A stretch of 8,804 bases of DNA from Fusobacteriota bacterium (GCA_003973585.1 QNYN01000047.1:1-8804), one strand, 5' to 3'. Shown: positions 1 to 6,493, numbered from the stretch's first letter. Numbers and translations are program-made. Notes: generated by a model from the letters alone, not told the origin.

Positions 1-447
1 GAAATAGAGGGAATGCAACATAATATTCCACTATTTTTATACACTCCTGATGGATCTCTTAAGCCTCAAAGAATAGATGATGTAGGAGCACAAGTTGATA
101 TATTACCAACTATAATGGGTTATTTAGGAGGTAGTTATAAAAATGCTTCTTGGGGTAAAGACCTTTTAAATGCTAAAGATGGAGAAAGAATGGCTTATAC
201 AAAATCTCCTAAAGAATTTGAAAAAGCAGTAATCATGTATAAGAATTATTATTATGAAAAAAATGGAAATAAATTTACTCTAAAAGATAGAAAAACATTA
301 GAACCAATAGATCCAAAAGGAAAAGAAAAAGATATAGAAAAGATGGAAGATTTTATAAAATTACATTTACAGTTATCTGAAACAATGATAAGAAAAAGAA
401 CTTTTGCAGATGTAGATGATGATATTTCTTTAAAAGATAAAAAATAG
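1..447 (+). CDS. LTA synthase-like / sulfatase-fold membrane enzyme, C-terminal fragment
   Basis: This is the 3' end of a larger gene. The reading frame is open from base 1 (codons E-I-E-G before the first Met at 13), so that Met is internal and not the start. About 148 residues are visible. The stretch at roughly 20-120, with I-P-L-F-L-Y-T-P followed by Q-V-D-I-L-P-T, is the typical end of the alkaline phosphatase/sulfatase fold: a conserved strand, then the 'D-I-x-P-T' helix. In LTA-synthase-family proteins this domain is extracytoplasmic and transfers glycerol-phosphate or similar groups onto lipids or glycans. The catalytic Thr and metal ligands lie upstream, outside the window, so the substrate cannot be judged. 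The C-terminal 70 residues are Lys/Glu/Asp-rich and have no motif I recognise. The gene ends just before a strong hairpin. Other sulfatase-superfamily phosphotransferases remain possible. Confidence 0.75.
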   Translation, partial: EIEGMQHNIPLFLYTPDGSLKPQRIDDVGAQVDILPTIMGYLGGSYKNASWGKDLLNAKDGERMAYTKSPKEFEKAVIMYKNYYYEKNGNKFTLKDRKTLEPIDPKGKEKDIEKMEDFIKLHLQLSETMIRKRTFADVDDDISLKDKK

Positions 448-454
448 GTTAACT

Positions 455-493
455 AAAAAAGGTTTCAAGAACATAATTTCTTGAAACCTTTTT
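455..493. terminator. Bidirectional intrinsic terminator between convergent units
   Basis: An 11-bp perfect stem (461-471 with 478-488) encloses a 6-nt loop. It is flanked by six A on the left and five T on the right, so both strands read as a GC-containing stem followed by a U-tract. It lies 8 bases after the stop of the sulfatase-like gene and 28 bases after the stop of the oxidoreductase gamma gene on the other strand. One element therefore most likely ends both transcripts. Confidence 0.85.
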
Positions 494-520
494 AAATTGA
501 ATTATTTTCTAAAAAAAAAC

Positions 521-1063
521 TTATTTTACAGCATTTGCACCTTTAGTTAAAGCCTCTTTATTCATAGGAACAAATTTAGCCTTATTTTCTCCAAATACTT
601 TTACAAAAGCTTGTAAAACGCTATCTTGCTTAACAGTTTTAGTTAGTTCTAAGAAAGCTCCTAACATAACCATATTTGCTGCTTTAACAGTTCCACATTC
701 TTCAGCAAGAGCATTTGCATCGATATAATATGCATCTACATCTGTTCTAGTAGTTTTATCCTTGATTAAAGATGAGTTGATAAGTATTTTCCCCCCAGAA
801 ATCACATCAACTTCAAATTTATCTAAAGAAGGTTTATTCATAGCTATTAGACAAGTAGCGTCTCCTACAACTACAGGTGATCCTATAAGACCATCTGAAA
901 CTATAACACCACAGTTAGCAGTTCCCCCTCTCATTTCAGGACCATAAGATGGTAACCATGAAACTTGCTTTTCTTCTATCATACCTGCATAAGCTAGTAG
1001 TTGACCTAAAGACATAACACCTTGTCCACCAAATCCAGCTGCAATTACTTTTTCAGTTTTCAT
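521..1063 (-). CDS. 2-oxoacid:ferredoxin oxidoreductase, gamma subunit
   Basis: 180 residues, a normal length for the free-standing gamma subunit of VOR/KOR-type enzymes, which oxidise a 2-oxoacid plus CoA to acyl-CoA and CO2 and pass electrons to ferredoxin. The N-terminal glycine loop G-F-G-G-Q-G-V (residues 10-16) and S-Y-G-P-E-M-R-G-G-T-A-N-C (39-51) are hallmarks of the family. The protein is soluble, with no signal peptide or membrane segment. It is the last gene of a four-gene operon. Its ATG overlaps the beta-subunit stop by one base (TAATG), and its ribosome binding site (GGAGG, 1073-1077) lies inside the end of the beta gene, so translation is probably coupled. A G6-A4 run (787-796, coding strand) sits in the gene, but the frame is intact. 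The family is clear; the substrate (branched-chain, 2-oxoglutarate or other 2-oxoacid) cannot be read from this subunit. Confidence 0.92.
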   Translation of the reverse strand: MKTEKVIAAGFGGQGVMSLGQLLAYAGMIEEKQVSWLPSYGPEMRGGTANCGVIVSDGLIGSPVVVGDATCLIAMNKPSLDKFEVDVISGGKILINSSLIKDKTTRTDVDAYYIDANALAEECGTVKAANMVMLGAFLELTKTVKQDSVLQAFVKVFGENKAKFVPMNKEALTKGANAVK

Positions 1064-1812
1064 TATTTATCCCCTCCTTCAGGAGTTCTAAGATTACCTA
1101 ATGGATAATAAGGAACCATATTATCTTCGACCCATTTTACTGCATCAACAGGAGTCATTCCCCAGTTTGTAGGGCAAGTAGATAAAACTTCTACAATACC
1201 GAATCCTTCTCCAGACATTTGTACTTCAAATGCTTTTTTTATAGCAGCTTTAGTTTTTCTAACACCAGCTGGATTATGAACAGTACATCTTTCAACAAAT
1301 TTTGCACCATCTAATGTAGCTAACATTTCAGACATTTTGATAGGCATTCCAACTTTTTTAGGATCTCTTCCTAATGGAGCTGTTGTAGCTTTTTGACCTG
1401 CTAATGTAGTAGGAGCCATTTGTCCACCAGTCATTCCGTATATTGCGTTATTAACAAATATAGTAGTAAATTTTTCTCCTCTAGCAGCAGCATGAACAAT
1501 TTCAGCAGCTCCAATAGAAGCTAAATCTCCATCACCTTGATAAGTAAATACTACTTTATCTGGGTGAACTCTTTTGATTCCAGTAGCTACAGCAGGAGCT
1601 CTTCCATGAGCAGCTTGATGGAAATCACAATTAAAATATTTATAAGCTAGTACAGAACATCCTACTGGTGCTACACCGATAGTTTCTCCTAATACTCCTA
1701 ATTCTTCTAAAACTTCTCCAACTAATCTGTGGATAATTCCATGGGTACACCCAGGACAATAGTGAGTTTTAACATCTAATAATCCTTTAGTTTCTTTAAA
1801 AACAACTGCCAT
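1063..1812 (-). CDS. 2-oxoacid:ferredoxin oxidoreductase, beta (TPP-binding) subunit
   Basis: 249 residues, the usual size for the beta subunit that carries thiamine pyrophosphate and the proximal [4Fe-4S] cluster. C-P-G-C (19-22), Cys52 and Cys213 match the four cysteines expected to hold that cluster. The TPP/Mg site is visible as G-D-G-D (93-96) followed by N-N-A-I-Y-G-M-T-G-G-Q (121-131). H-G-R-A-P-A-V-A-T-G (69-78) is also typical. It pairs with the alpha subunit to form the catalytic core in the cytoplasm. Its ATG overlaps the alpha stop by one base (TAATG), and the gamma gene overlaps its own stop in the same way, suggesting stoichiometric, coupled synthesis. It is commonly annotated as VorA/KorB-like, but symbols are used inconsistently for this subunit, so none is assigned. 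All key residues I know for the family are present. Confidence 0.93.
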   Translation of the reverse strand: MAVVFKETKGLLDVKTHYCPGCTHGIIHRLVGEVLEELGVLGETIGVAPVGCSVLAYKYFNCDFHQAAHGRAPAVATGIKRVHPDKVVFTYQGDGDLASIGAAEIVHAAARGEKFTTIFVNNAIYGMTGGQMAPTTLAGQKATTAPLGRDPKKVGMPIKMSEMLATLDGAKFVERCTVHNPAGVRKTKAAIKKAFEVQMSGEGFGIVEVLSTCPTNWGMTPVDAVKWVEDNMVPYYPLGNLRTPEGGDK

Positions 1813-2885
1813 TATTTAGCACCTCCAACAATTTTCATAACTGCCTTTACAACACCTTCAGGAGTTGGGATTATCCCACCAGTTCTACCAAAGAATTCTG
1901 TAGGTAATTTACCATTTAAAGCTAATCTAACATCTTCAATCATTTGTCCTCTACTCATTTCAACTGTTAATACAGTGTGTGTAGTAGAATCAATATGATC
2001 AAAAGCAGCATCAGGGAATGGCCATAAAGTAATAGGTCTAATTAATCCTACTTTTATTCCATCTGCTTCTAATATATCAATAGCATTTTTTACAATTCTT
2101 GCTGTAGTACCATAAGCTGCAATAACAACTTCAGCACCTTCTAATCTATATTCTTCCCATCTACATTCATTTTTAGCAATTTCATTATATTTTTTCTCTA
2201 ACATAATTGTATGATCTTCTAAATCTTGAGCTTCTAAGAATAATGAGTTAATAATGTTAGGTTTTCTTTCGTCAGAAGTTCCCATTTTAGTCCCATCTGT
2301 AGCCCAAGTTTTAGTTTTTAAATCTCTATGAGGTACATCTCTAAATTCTACAGGTTCCATCATTTGTCCAACCATTCCATCAGCAATAACCATTACAGGA
2401 GTTCTATATTGGTCTGCTACATCAAATGCTTCTTGAATAAGATCAACTGTTTCTTGGATAGATGCAGGAGCATATACTGGCATAAAGTAATCTCCATTTC
2501 CTCCACCTTTAACTGACATAAAGTAGTCAGATTGTGCAGGTTGAATACCTCCTAAACCAGGACCTCCTCTCATCATATTTACGATTACTGCAGGTAGTTC
2601 AGCACCTACTAAGTAAGAGATTCCTTCTTGTTTAAGAGCCATACCTGGCGAAGAAGATGAAGTCATTACTCTAGCTCCACATCCAGCAGCTCCATAAACC
2701 ATATTTATTGCAGCAACTTCAGATTCAGCTTGAACAAATTCTCCTCCTACTTCAGGAAGTTTTTTTGCCATATATTCAGGTATTTCATTTTGTGGTGTAA
2801 TAGGATAACCGAAGAAATATTTACAACCAGCTTTAATAGCTGCTGCTCCAACGGCTTCATTACCTTTCATAAGTACTTTAGACAT
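1812..2885 (-). CDS. vorB: 2-oxoacid:ferredoxin oxidoreductase, alpha subunit (VorB type)
   Basis: 357 residues, close to the usual size of VorB-type alpha subunits, with the pyrimidine-binding domain first and the transketolase C-terminal-like domain after it. Visible motifs are G-Y-P-I-T-P (26-31), whose Thr contacts the 2-oxoacid in related enzymes; the E-S-E segment (54-56), which in this family supplies the Glu that activates TPP; T-S-S-S-S-P-G (75-81); and R-G-G-P-G-L-G (106-112) followed by Q-P-A-Q-S-D-Y (115-121). That last pattern resembles VorB (3-methyl-2-oxobutanoate:ferredoxin oxidoreductase) more than the R-G-G-P-S-T-G form I associate with 2-oxoglutarate enzymes, but this is a soft argument. 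A strong AAGGAGGA site (2893-2900) lies 7 bases before the ATG, and the gene starts 18 bases after the delta stop. The likely role is converting branched-chain 2-oxoacids from amino-acid fermentation to acyl-CoA. A 2-oxoglutarate or broad-range enzyme remains possible. Confidence 0.88.
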   Translation of the reverse strand: MSKVLMKGNEAVGAAAIKAGCKYFFGYPITPQNEIPEYMAKKLPEVGGEFVQAESEVAAINMVYGAAGCGARVMTSSSSPGMALKQEGISYLVGAELPAVIVNMMRGGPGLGGIQPAQSDYFMSVKGGGNGDYFMPVYAPASIQETVDLIQEAFDVADQYRTPVMVIADGMVGQMMEPVEFRDVPHRDLKTKTWATDGTKMGTSDERKPNIINSLFLEAQDLEDHTIMLEKKYNEIAKNECRWEEYRLEGAEVVIAAYGTTARIVKNAIDILEADGIKVGLIRPITLWPFPDAAFDHIDSTTHTVLTVEMSRGQMIEDVRLALNGKLPTEFFGRTGGIIPTPEGVVKAVMKIVGGAK

Positions 2886-2903
2886 TATTAAGTCCTCCTT
2901 TAA

Positions 2904-3125
2904 TTAATTTCTTTCAACTGTGATAACATAGTCTGGACACATAAGTCCACATTGAGCACATCCGATACATTTTTCTTTATTAGCGTCACTTATATGAGCT
3001 GGATTATATCCTTTTGAATTAGTAGAAGTTCTATCTAATTCAATTATTTTTACTGGACATACAGATACACATAGTTGACATCCTTTACAATTTTCTGCTT
3101 TAAAAGTAACTACTCCTTTAGCCAT
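2904..3125 (-). CDS. 2-oxoacid:ferredoxin oxidoreductase, delta subunit (2x[4Fe-4S] ferredoxin-like)
   Basis: 73 residues with two C-x2-C-x2-C-x3-C-P motifs: Cys13/16/19/23 and Cys53/56/59/63. In this fold, three cysteines of each motif plus the fourth of the other hold two [4Fe-4S] clusters. As the delta subunit it relays electrons from the TPP/cluster core to external ferredoxin. The insert between the motifs (about residues 25-52) is longer than in small clostridial ferredoxins and matches the delta subunits of VOR/KOR enzymes. It is the first gene of the oxidoreductase operon, with an AGGAGG site before the ATG. Upstream lies a 125-base spacer containing a 9-bp tandem repeat and no strong promoter, so transcription may come from the ATPase gene upstream. 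Confidence 0.9.
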   Translation of the reverse strand: MAKGVVTFKAENCKGCQLCVSVCPVKIIELDRTSTNSKGYNPAHISDANKEKCIGCAQCGLMCPDYVITVERN

Positions 3126-3187
3126 TTGAAACCTCCTAAAATTATTTACTATTTTTAATTTATTCTTTATCTTTAAATGATAATAAT

Positions 3188-3239
3188 ATTATTTATATTA
3201 TTTATATTATTTATATTATTTATATTATTTATATTATTT
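3188..3239. repeat. 9-bp tandem repeat, about 5.8 copies, upstream of the oxidoreductase operon
   Basis: The unit ATTATTTAT is repeated five times without a mismatch (3188-3232) and followed by seven bases of a sixth copy (3233-3239). It starts 63 bases before the delta-subunit start codon (minus strand) and begins right after the ATPase gene stop. On the coding strand each unit offers TATAAA, a -10-like hexamer. A TTGATC (3240-3245 region, minus strand), part of an 8-bp palindrome, abuts its upstream end and could act as a weak -35. The match is poor, so I call it a repeat and not a promoter. Perfect identity between copies suggests recent slippage and possible copy-number variation between strains. 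Confidence 0.9.
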
Positions 3240-3250
3240 GATCAATGGTG

Positions 3251-3925
3251 CTAACTCATCCAACTATCTCTCATAACAAGGGAAGCTATGATACATATAT
3301 CTTTTAAATCTTGAGGAAGTTTTTTTGCTACTTCTTCAATACAAGAAATATATTTAATTGGGATATTTAACTCTTTTGAAACTTCAGTTGTAATTTTTTG
3401 TCCCATAAGAACATCTTCTAAAGTTGTATGTTTCATCATGTGGGTGTTATTAATTAAACCAGTAACTTTTAGCCCTGTAGTATTTTCTATATCTTTTATA
3501 TAAGATATAGCTCCCTTTGCATCTTGTGTTTCAGGTCTATAGGCATTTAAAACAAAAAACAAATCATAACCTGTATCTATTAAATTTTCTTTATACCTTC
3601 CCAAAGCACGAGCTCCTATACTATCTCCCCCAACATCTAATATAAGGTTATATTTATCATCAAGAATTAATGTTTCTACCTCACCACTAACTGCTGGGAT
3701 ATCAAGAGCTGTTCCTTCAATACTACTATAGATAACTTTGAGTCCTTTTTCTCTAAGTAATTCTGCTTTTTCTCTACTTCTAAAATAAGGATTGACAATA
3801 TCCATATCAGCAATAGCTACATATTTTTCAAACTTTTTTAAAGCTAATGAATAATTTACAGAAAATTCGGTTTTTCCACTTCCGTAGTGACCACAAATAA
3901 TTCTAATCCTTTTATCTTCAAGCAT
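3251..3925 (-). CDS. P-loop (SIMIBI/ParA-MinD-like) ATPase linked to the oxidoreductase operon, function unknown
   Basis: 224 residues, cytoplasmic, with no membrane segment. The Walker A is G-H-Y-G-S-G-K-T (12-19), a canonical GxxGxGKT and not the deviant KGGxGK of true ParA/MinD. A-D-M-D-I-V-N-P-Y-F-R (39-49) resembles the switch I region, and L-D-V-G-G-D (96-101) resembles the DxxGG switch II of SIMIBI NTPases. I recognise the protein as a conserved 'ATP-binding protein' but know no demonstrated function. It precedes the VOR-type genes on the same strand, with 125 bases between and no terminator in the gap, so one transcript could cover all five genes. I recall similar proteins beside such oxidoreductase genes in other anaerobes. 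A role in Fe-S cluster loading, assembly or nucleotide-dependent activation is therefore reasonable but inferred. The start is supported by AGGAG 8 bases upstream and a good promoter beyond it. Confidence 0.8.
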   Translation of the reverse strand: MLEDKRIRIICGHYGSGKTEFSVNYSLALKKFEKYVAIADMDIVNPYFRSREKAELLREKGLKVIYSSIEGTALDIPAVSGEVETLILDDKYNLILDVGGDSIGARALGRYKENLIDTGYDLFFVLNAYRPETQDAKGAISYIKDIENTTGLKVTGLINNTHMMKHTTLEDVLMGQKITTEVSKELNIPIKYISCIEEVAKKLPQDLKDICIIASLVMRDSWMS

Positions 3926-3963
3926 TTTAAACTCCTAAATTATATATTTTTAGATACATATTG

Positions 3964-3993
3964 ATTATACTTTGAAATATTCTAACAAGTCAA
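3964..3993 (-). promoter_or_regulatory. Sigma70-type promoter for the ATPase (and possibly the oxidoreductase operon)
   Basis: On the minus strand, TTGACT (3988-3993) and a perfect TATAAT (3964-3969) are separated by 18 bases. The -10 lies 38 bases upstream of the ATPase ATG, giving a short leader with AGGAG. It is the best promoter on this strand in the window and, with no terminator after the ATPase, the most likely source of the oxidoreductase transcript too. Confidence 0.8.
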
Positions 3994-4088
3994 CAAAAAA
4001 ATGAATTTTAAGGAAAAATTAGTGTTAAAAAAAGATGAAATGTATTAATAAAAAACAATTAGAGTTATTTTAAGTTGATGAAATTTTA

Positions 4089-4123
4089 TTTTTAATTTTT
4101 TATTATTGACAAAAAATTAAAAA
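4089..4123. repeat. 13-bp A/T inverted repeat over the ridA -35 box
   Basis: A 13-bp perfect inverted repeat (4089-4101 with 4111-4123) has a 9-base spacer. The -35 hexamer of the ridA promoter (4106-4111) lies in the spacer and the first base of the right arm. The arms are pure A/T, so this may be no more than the A-tract/T-tract upstream element common in AT-rich promoters. It could also be an operator. Confidence 0.5.
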
Positions 4124-4133
4124 ATTGTATACT
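4106..4133 (+). promoter_or_regulatory. Sigma70-type promoter for ridA
   Basis: A consensus TTGACA (4106-4111), a 16-base spacer and TATACT (4128-4133). The ridA ATG is 38 bases after the -10 and has a GGAGG site (4160-4164). T-rich DNA upstream may act as an UP-like element. Confidence 0.82.
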
Positions 4134-4171
4134 CTTATTATCTAAAATAAATAAAACATGGAGGAAAAATT

Positions 4172-4552
4172 ATGGCAAAAAGATATATTCACACAGAAAA
4201 TGCACCAGCAGCACTAGGACCTTATTCACAAGCAGTAGAAGTTAACGGAACTTTATATGTTTCAGGACAAATACCTTTTATTCCTGCAACTATGACTTTA
4301 GTATCAGAAGATGTACAAGAACAAACTAAACAATCTTTAGAAAATGTAAAAGCTATCTTAACAGAAGCAGGATATTCTTTAGACGATGTTGTAAAAGCAG
4401 GAGTTTTTATTAAAGATATGAATGACTTTGGGAAAATAAATGAAGTTTATGAGGAGTATTTTGGTGCTTCTAAACCAGCAAGAGCATGTGTAGAAGTAGC
4501 AAGATTACCTAAAGATGTATTAGTAGAAATAGAAGTAATAGCTGTAAAATAA
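4172..4552 (+). CDS. ridA: RidA family 2-iminobutanoate/2-iminopropanoate deaminase
   Basis: 126 residues, the usual size of a RidA (YjgF/YER057c/UK114) monomer; these proteins form trimers in the cytoplasm. RidA hydrolyses the reactive enamine/imine intermediates released by PLP enzymes such as serine/threonine dehydratases, giving 2-oxoacids and ammonia, and so protects other PLP enzymes from damage. The family signature is intact: G-P-Y-S-Q-A (16-21), Y-V-S-G-Q (29-33), the catalytic-site Arg104 in P-A-R-A-C-V-E-V (102-109), and Glu119 near the C-terminus. Presence of the Arg argues for a true deaminase and not an Arg-less subfamily member. The gene stands alone with its own promoter and terminator, diverging from the ATPase/oxidoreductase block and preceding the peptide transporter, which fits amino-acid catabolism. 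The start is fixed by GGAGG 7 bases upstream. Confidence 0.95.
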   Translation: MAKRYIHTENAPAALGPYSQAVEVNGTLYVSGQIPFIPATMTLVSEDVQEQTKQSLENVKAILTEAGYSLDDVVKAGVFIKDMNDFGKINEVYEEYFGASKPARACVEVARLPKDVLVEIEVIAVK

Positions 4553-4559
4553 TTTTTTT

Positions 4560-4586
4560 AAAAGAGGAAGTCATTCCTCTTTTTTT
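4560..4586 (+). terminator. Intrinsic terminator after ridA
   Basis: A 10-bp stem (4560-4569 with 4574-4583), a GTCA loop, and a run of six T (4581-4586) beginning in the right arm. It lies 7 bases after the ridA stop and separates ridA from the transporter operon. Confidence 0.88.
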
Positions 4587-4626
4587 AGGTGAAATCAAAA
4601 AATATAGACAAAAATAGTACCAATTA

Positions 4627-4655
4627 TTGACAAAAGGAACTAAAAGTGGTTAAAT
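4627..4655 (+). promoter_or_regulatory. Sigma70-type promoter for the peptide transporter operon
   Basis: TTGACA (4627-4632), a 17-base spacer and TTAAAT (4650-4655, four of six matches to TATAAT). It follows the ridA terminator and leaves a leader of about 40 bases before the binding-protein start codon. The weaker -10 could allow regulation, but no clear operator was found. Confidence 0.65.
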
Positions 4656-4701
4656 TAATAATAGCTAAAGAAAAAATTAAAATTATTAGGGGAGGAAAGT
4701 T

Positions 4702-6480
4702 ATGAAAAAAACATTAATATTAGGCTCACTTGCTGCTATGTTGTTAGTAGGATGTGGGGGATCAGACAAAGAAACAGCAGGAGATGGTGGCCAAAAAGAA
4801 ACAACATTTGTAATGGGATCAGCAAACTTTAATGGAGATTTTTATCCTGGATGGACAAATTCAGCATATGATGCAAATATCAGAAGATTAGTATGGGGTG
4901 GTGGATTATTAGCACCTACAGATGAAGGGAAATTTGTTTTAAACTCATTTGTTGAAAGTAGAACATTAACAAAATCAGATCCATCAAAATCAGTTGATGA
5001 TATTTGGACATTTAAACTTAAGGATGGAATGAAATTTTCAAATGGGGATCCATTAACAGTAAAAGATGTAAAGTTTACTTATGATTTCTTTTTAGATAAA
5101 GATGCATTAAAAGCAACTGGAACAACAACAGATCTTGATGAATATATAGAAAAAATAGAAGTAGATGAAGCTAATAATACAATTTCATTCTTCTTAAAGA
5201 AAATACCTTATACAATAGAGTCATCGGTATTTACATACTTTATCTTTGATTCAAGTGATATAGCACCAAAAGCTGAAACAGCAGGTGTAACACCTCAACA
5301 ATATATAAAAGGAAATATGTCTACTCCAATTGGATATGGACCATATAAAATCGATCAATATGTTGAATCACAATATGTAAGATTATCTATAAATGACAAT
5401 TACCAAGGAAATTTTGAAGGGAAAAAACCTAGTATAACTCACTTAATCGTTCAAAATGTACCTGATGCAACTCAAATAACACAATTAATTAGTGGAGAAA
5501 TCGATGGTTTAACAGGATTAGTATCTGAAGATGATATTGATGCAGTTAGAAATGATAAAAATATCTCAACTAATAACTATTATAGACATGGTGGAGGACA
5601 AATTACTTTCCATACTGACTTTGGTCCAGCTCAATTACCAGAAGTTAGAAAAGCATTTGCTTATGAATTTAATAGAATCAAATTTAGAGATCTTTTCTTA
5701 GGAAAATATGGAATTGCTTCAAATGCACCATATTCTAGAAATATGTGGATGATGTATGATGAAGGAGAAGAGTTAGGAACAGAAGGTAAATTCGAAAAAT
5801 CATTAATAAGTTATGATATTTTAGATAAAGACGGAAAATGGGATGAAGCTGCAAACGTAGCAGAAGCAAAAAGATTATTAGATCAAGCAGCAGCTAAAAC
5901 AGATGGTCTTTATGCTAAATTAACTAAAAAAGGAGATAAGTATTTCTGGGATGGAAAAGAATTAGCTATTAACTTAGCAATTACATCAGCTTGGACAGAT
6001 GCTATCAATCTTACACTTACAAAAGAAGTTCAAGATAAATTTGGAATTGCAGTAAATGTAGACTCTATGGACTGGTCTATCATGGCAAATAACTTATATG
6101 GAAATTCTCCTGCAAGTGAAAGAAAATATCATGCATTTACAGGTGGAACATCATATGGATTACAATATGATCCATATGGAAGTTGGTCTAAAACTCAAAT
6201 CTTACCATTTGGACAAGGGTCATCTAGTAATACTGCAAGATATGTAGGAGATGAAGAATTATTAGAAAAAATTAGATGGGCTGATTCTACAACTGAAGAA
6301 GGAAGAGAACAATATAAGAACGACTGGAGAAAATGGATAAGAGAGGTAAACCAAGAGTTACCATTATTACCATTATATTCTAACAACTATTATGATGCTT
6401 ATACAGATAAAGTAGTTAATTTTAAAACAAACGCTTTATGGTCATGGCCTTATGCAATTGTAGAAGCAGAATACAAATAA
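4702..6480 (+). CDS. oppA: Peptide ABC transporter substrate-binding lipoprotein (SBP family 5, Opp/Dpp type)
   Basis: 592 residues, somewhat longer than typical OppA/DppA. The N-terminus is a lipoprotein signal: M-K-K, a hydrophobic stretch (5-16), then lipobox L-V-G-C with Cys18 as the lipidation site, followed by a Gly/Ser/Asp-rich linker (19-35). The mature protein would be membrane-anchored outside the cytoplasm. The family-5 binding-protein fold is recognised from W-T-F-K-L-K-D-G-M-K-F-S-N-G-D-P-L-T (102-119) with K-D-V-K-F-T-Y-D-F (121-129), and from G-Y-G-P-Y-K-I (211-217). It captures the ligand and delivers it to the permeases encoded next. Peptides are the expected ligand, but family 5 also includes nickel, glutathione and sugar binders, so the symbol is provisional. 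The start is set by a strong GGGGAGG (4689-4695). An intercistronic hairpin follows the stop. Confidence 0.9.
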   Translation: MKKTLILGSLAAMLLVGCGGSDKETAGDGGQKETTFVMGSANFNGDFYPGWTNSAYDANIRRLVWGGGLLAPTDEGKFVLNSFVESRTLTKSDPSKSVDDIWTFKLKDGMKFSNGDPLTVKDVKFTYDFFLDKDALKATGTTTDLDEYIEKIEVDEANNTISFFLKKIPYTIESSVFTYFIFDSSDIAPKAETAGVTPQQYIKGNMSTPIGYGPYKIDQYVESQYVRLSINDNYQGNFEGKKPSITHLIVQNVPDATQITQLISGEIDGLTGLVSEDDIDAVRNDKNISTNNYYRHGGGQITFHTDFGPAQLPEVRKAFAYEFNRIKFRDLFLGKYGIASNAPYSRNMWMMYDEGEELGTEGKFEKSLISYDILDKDGKWDEAANVAEAKRLLDQAAAKTDGLYAKLTKKGDKYFWDGKELAINLAITSAWTDAINLTLTKEVQDKFGIAVNVDSMDWSIMANNLYGNSPASERKYHAFTGGTSYGLQYDPYGSWSKTQILPFGQGSSSNTARYVGDEELLEKIRWADSTTEEGREQYKNDWRKWIREVNQELPLLPLYSNNYYDAYTDKVVNFKTNALWSWPYAIVEAEYK

Positions 6481-6493
6481 AAAGTAAGTACTG

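Noticed and set aside
762..947. Open frame on the + strand inside the gamma-subunit gene
   Set aside because: Antisense to a gene with clear family motifs; no ribosome binding site and no recognisable protein.
2328..2516. Open frame on the + strand inside vorB
   Set aside because: Antisense shadow of a conserved gene with low-complexity Tyr/Ser/Asn-rich translation.
3126..3187. Searched for a dedicated promoter just before the delta-subunit gene
   Set aside because: Only weak A/T-rich matches with no convincing -35/-10 pair, so no promoter is annotated.
3188..3239. Tandem repeat considered as a CRISPR array or replication iteron array
   Set aside because: Units are only 9 bp with no spacers, and no cas, rep or partition-pair gene is nearby.
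3251..3925. P-loop ATPase considered as a ParA/MinD partition protein
   Set aside because: The P-loop lacks the deviant KGG form, no ParB or MinE-like partner is adjacent, and the context is metabolic.
4587..4701. Leader before oppA searched for a riboswitch or T-box
   Set aside because: Only about 40 bases are expected in the transcript and no conserved structural motif is visible.
6195..6386. Open frame on the - strand inside oppA
   Set aside because: Antisense to the conserved C-terminal part of the binding protein; no promoter or ribosome binding site.
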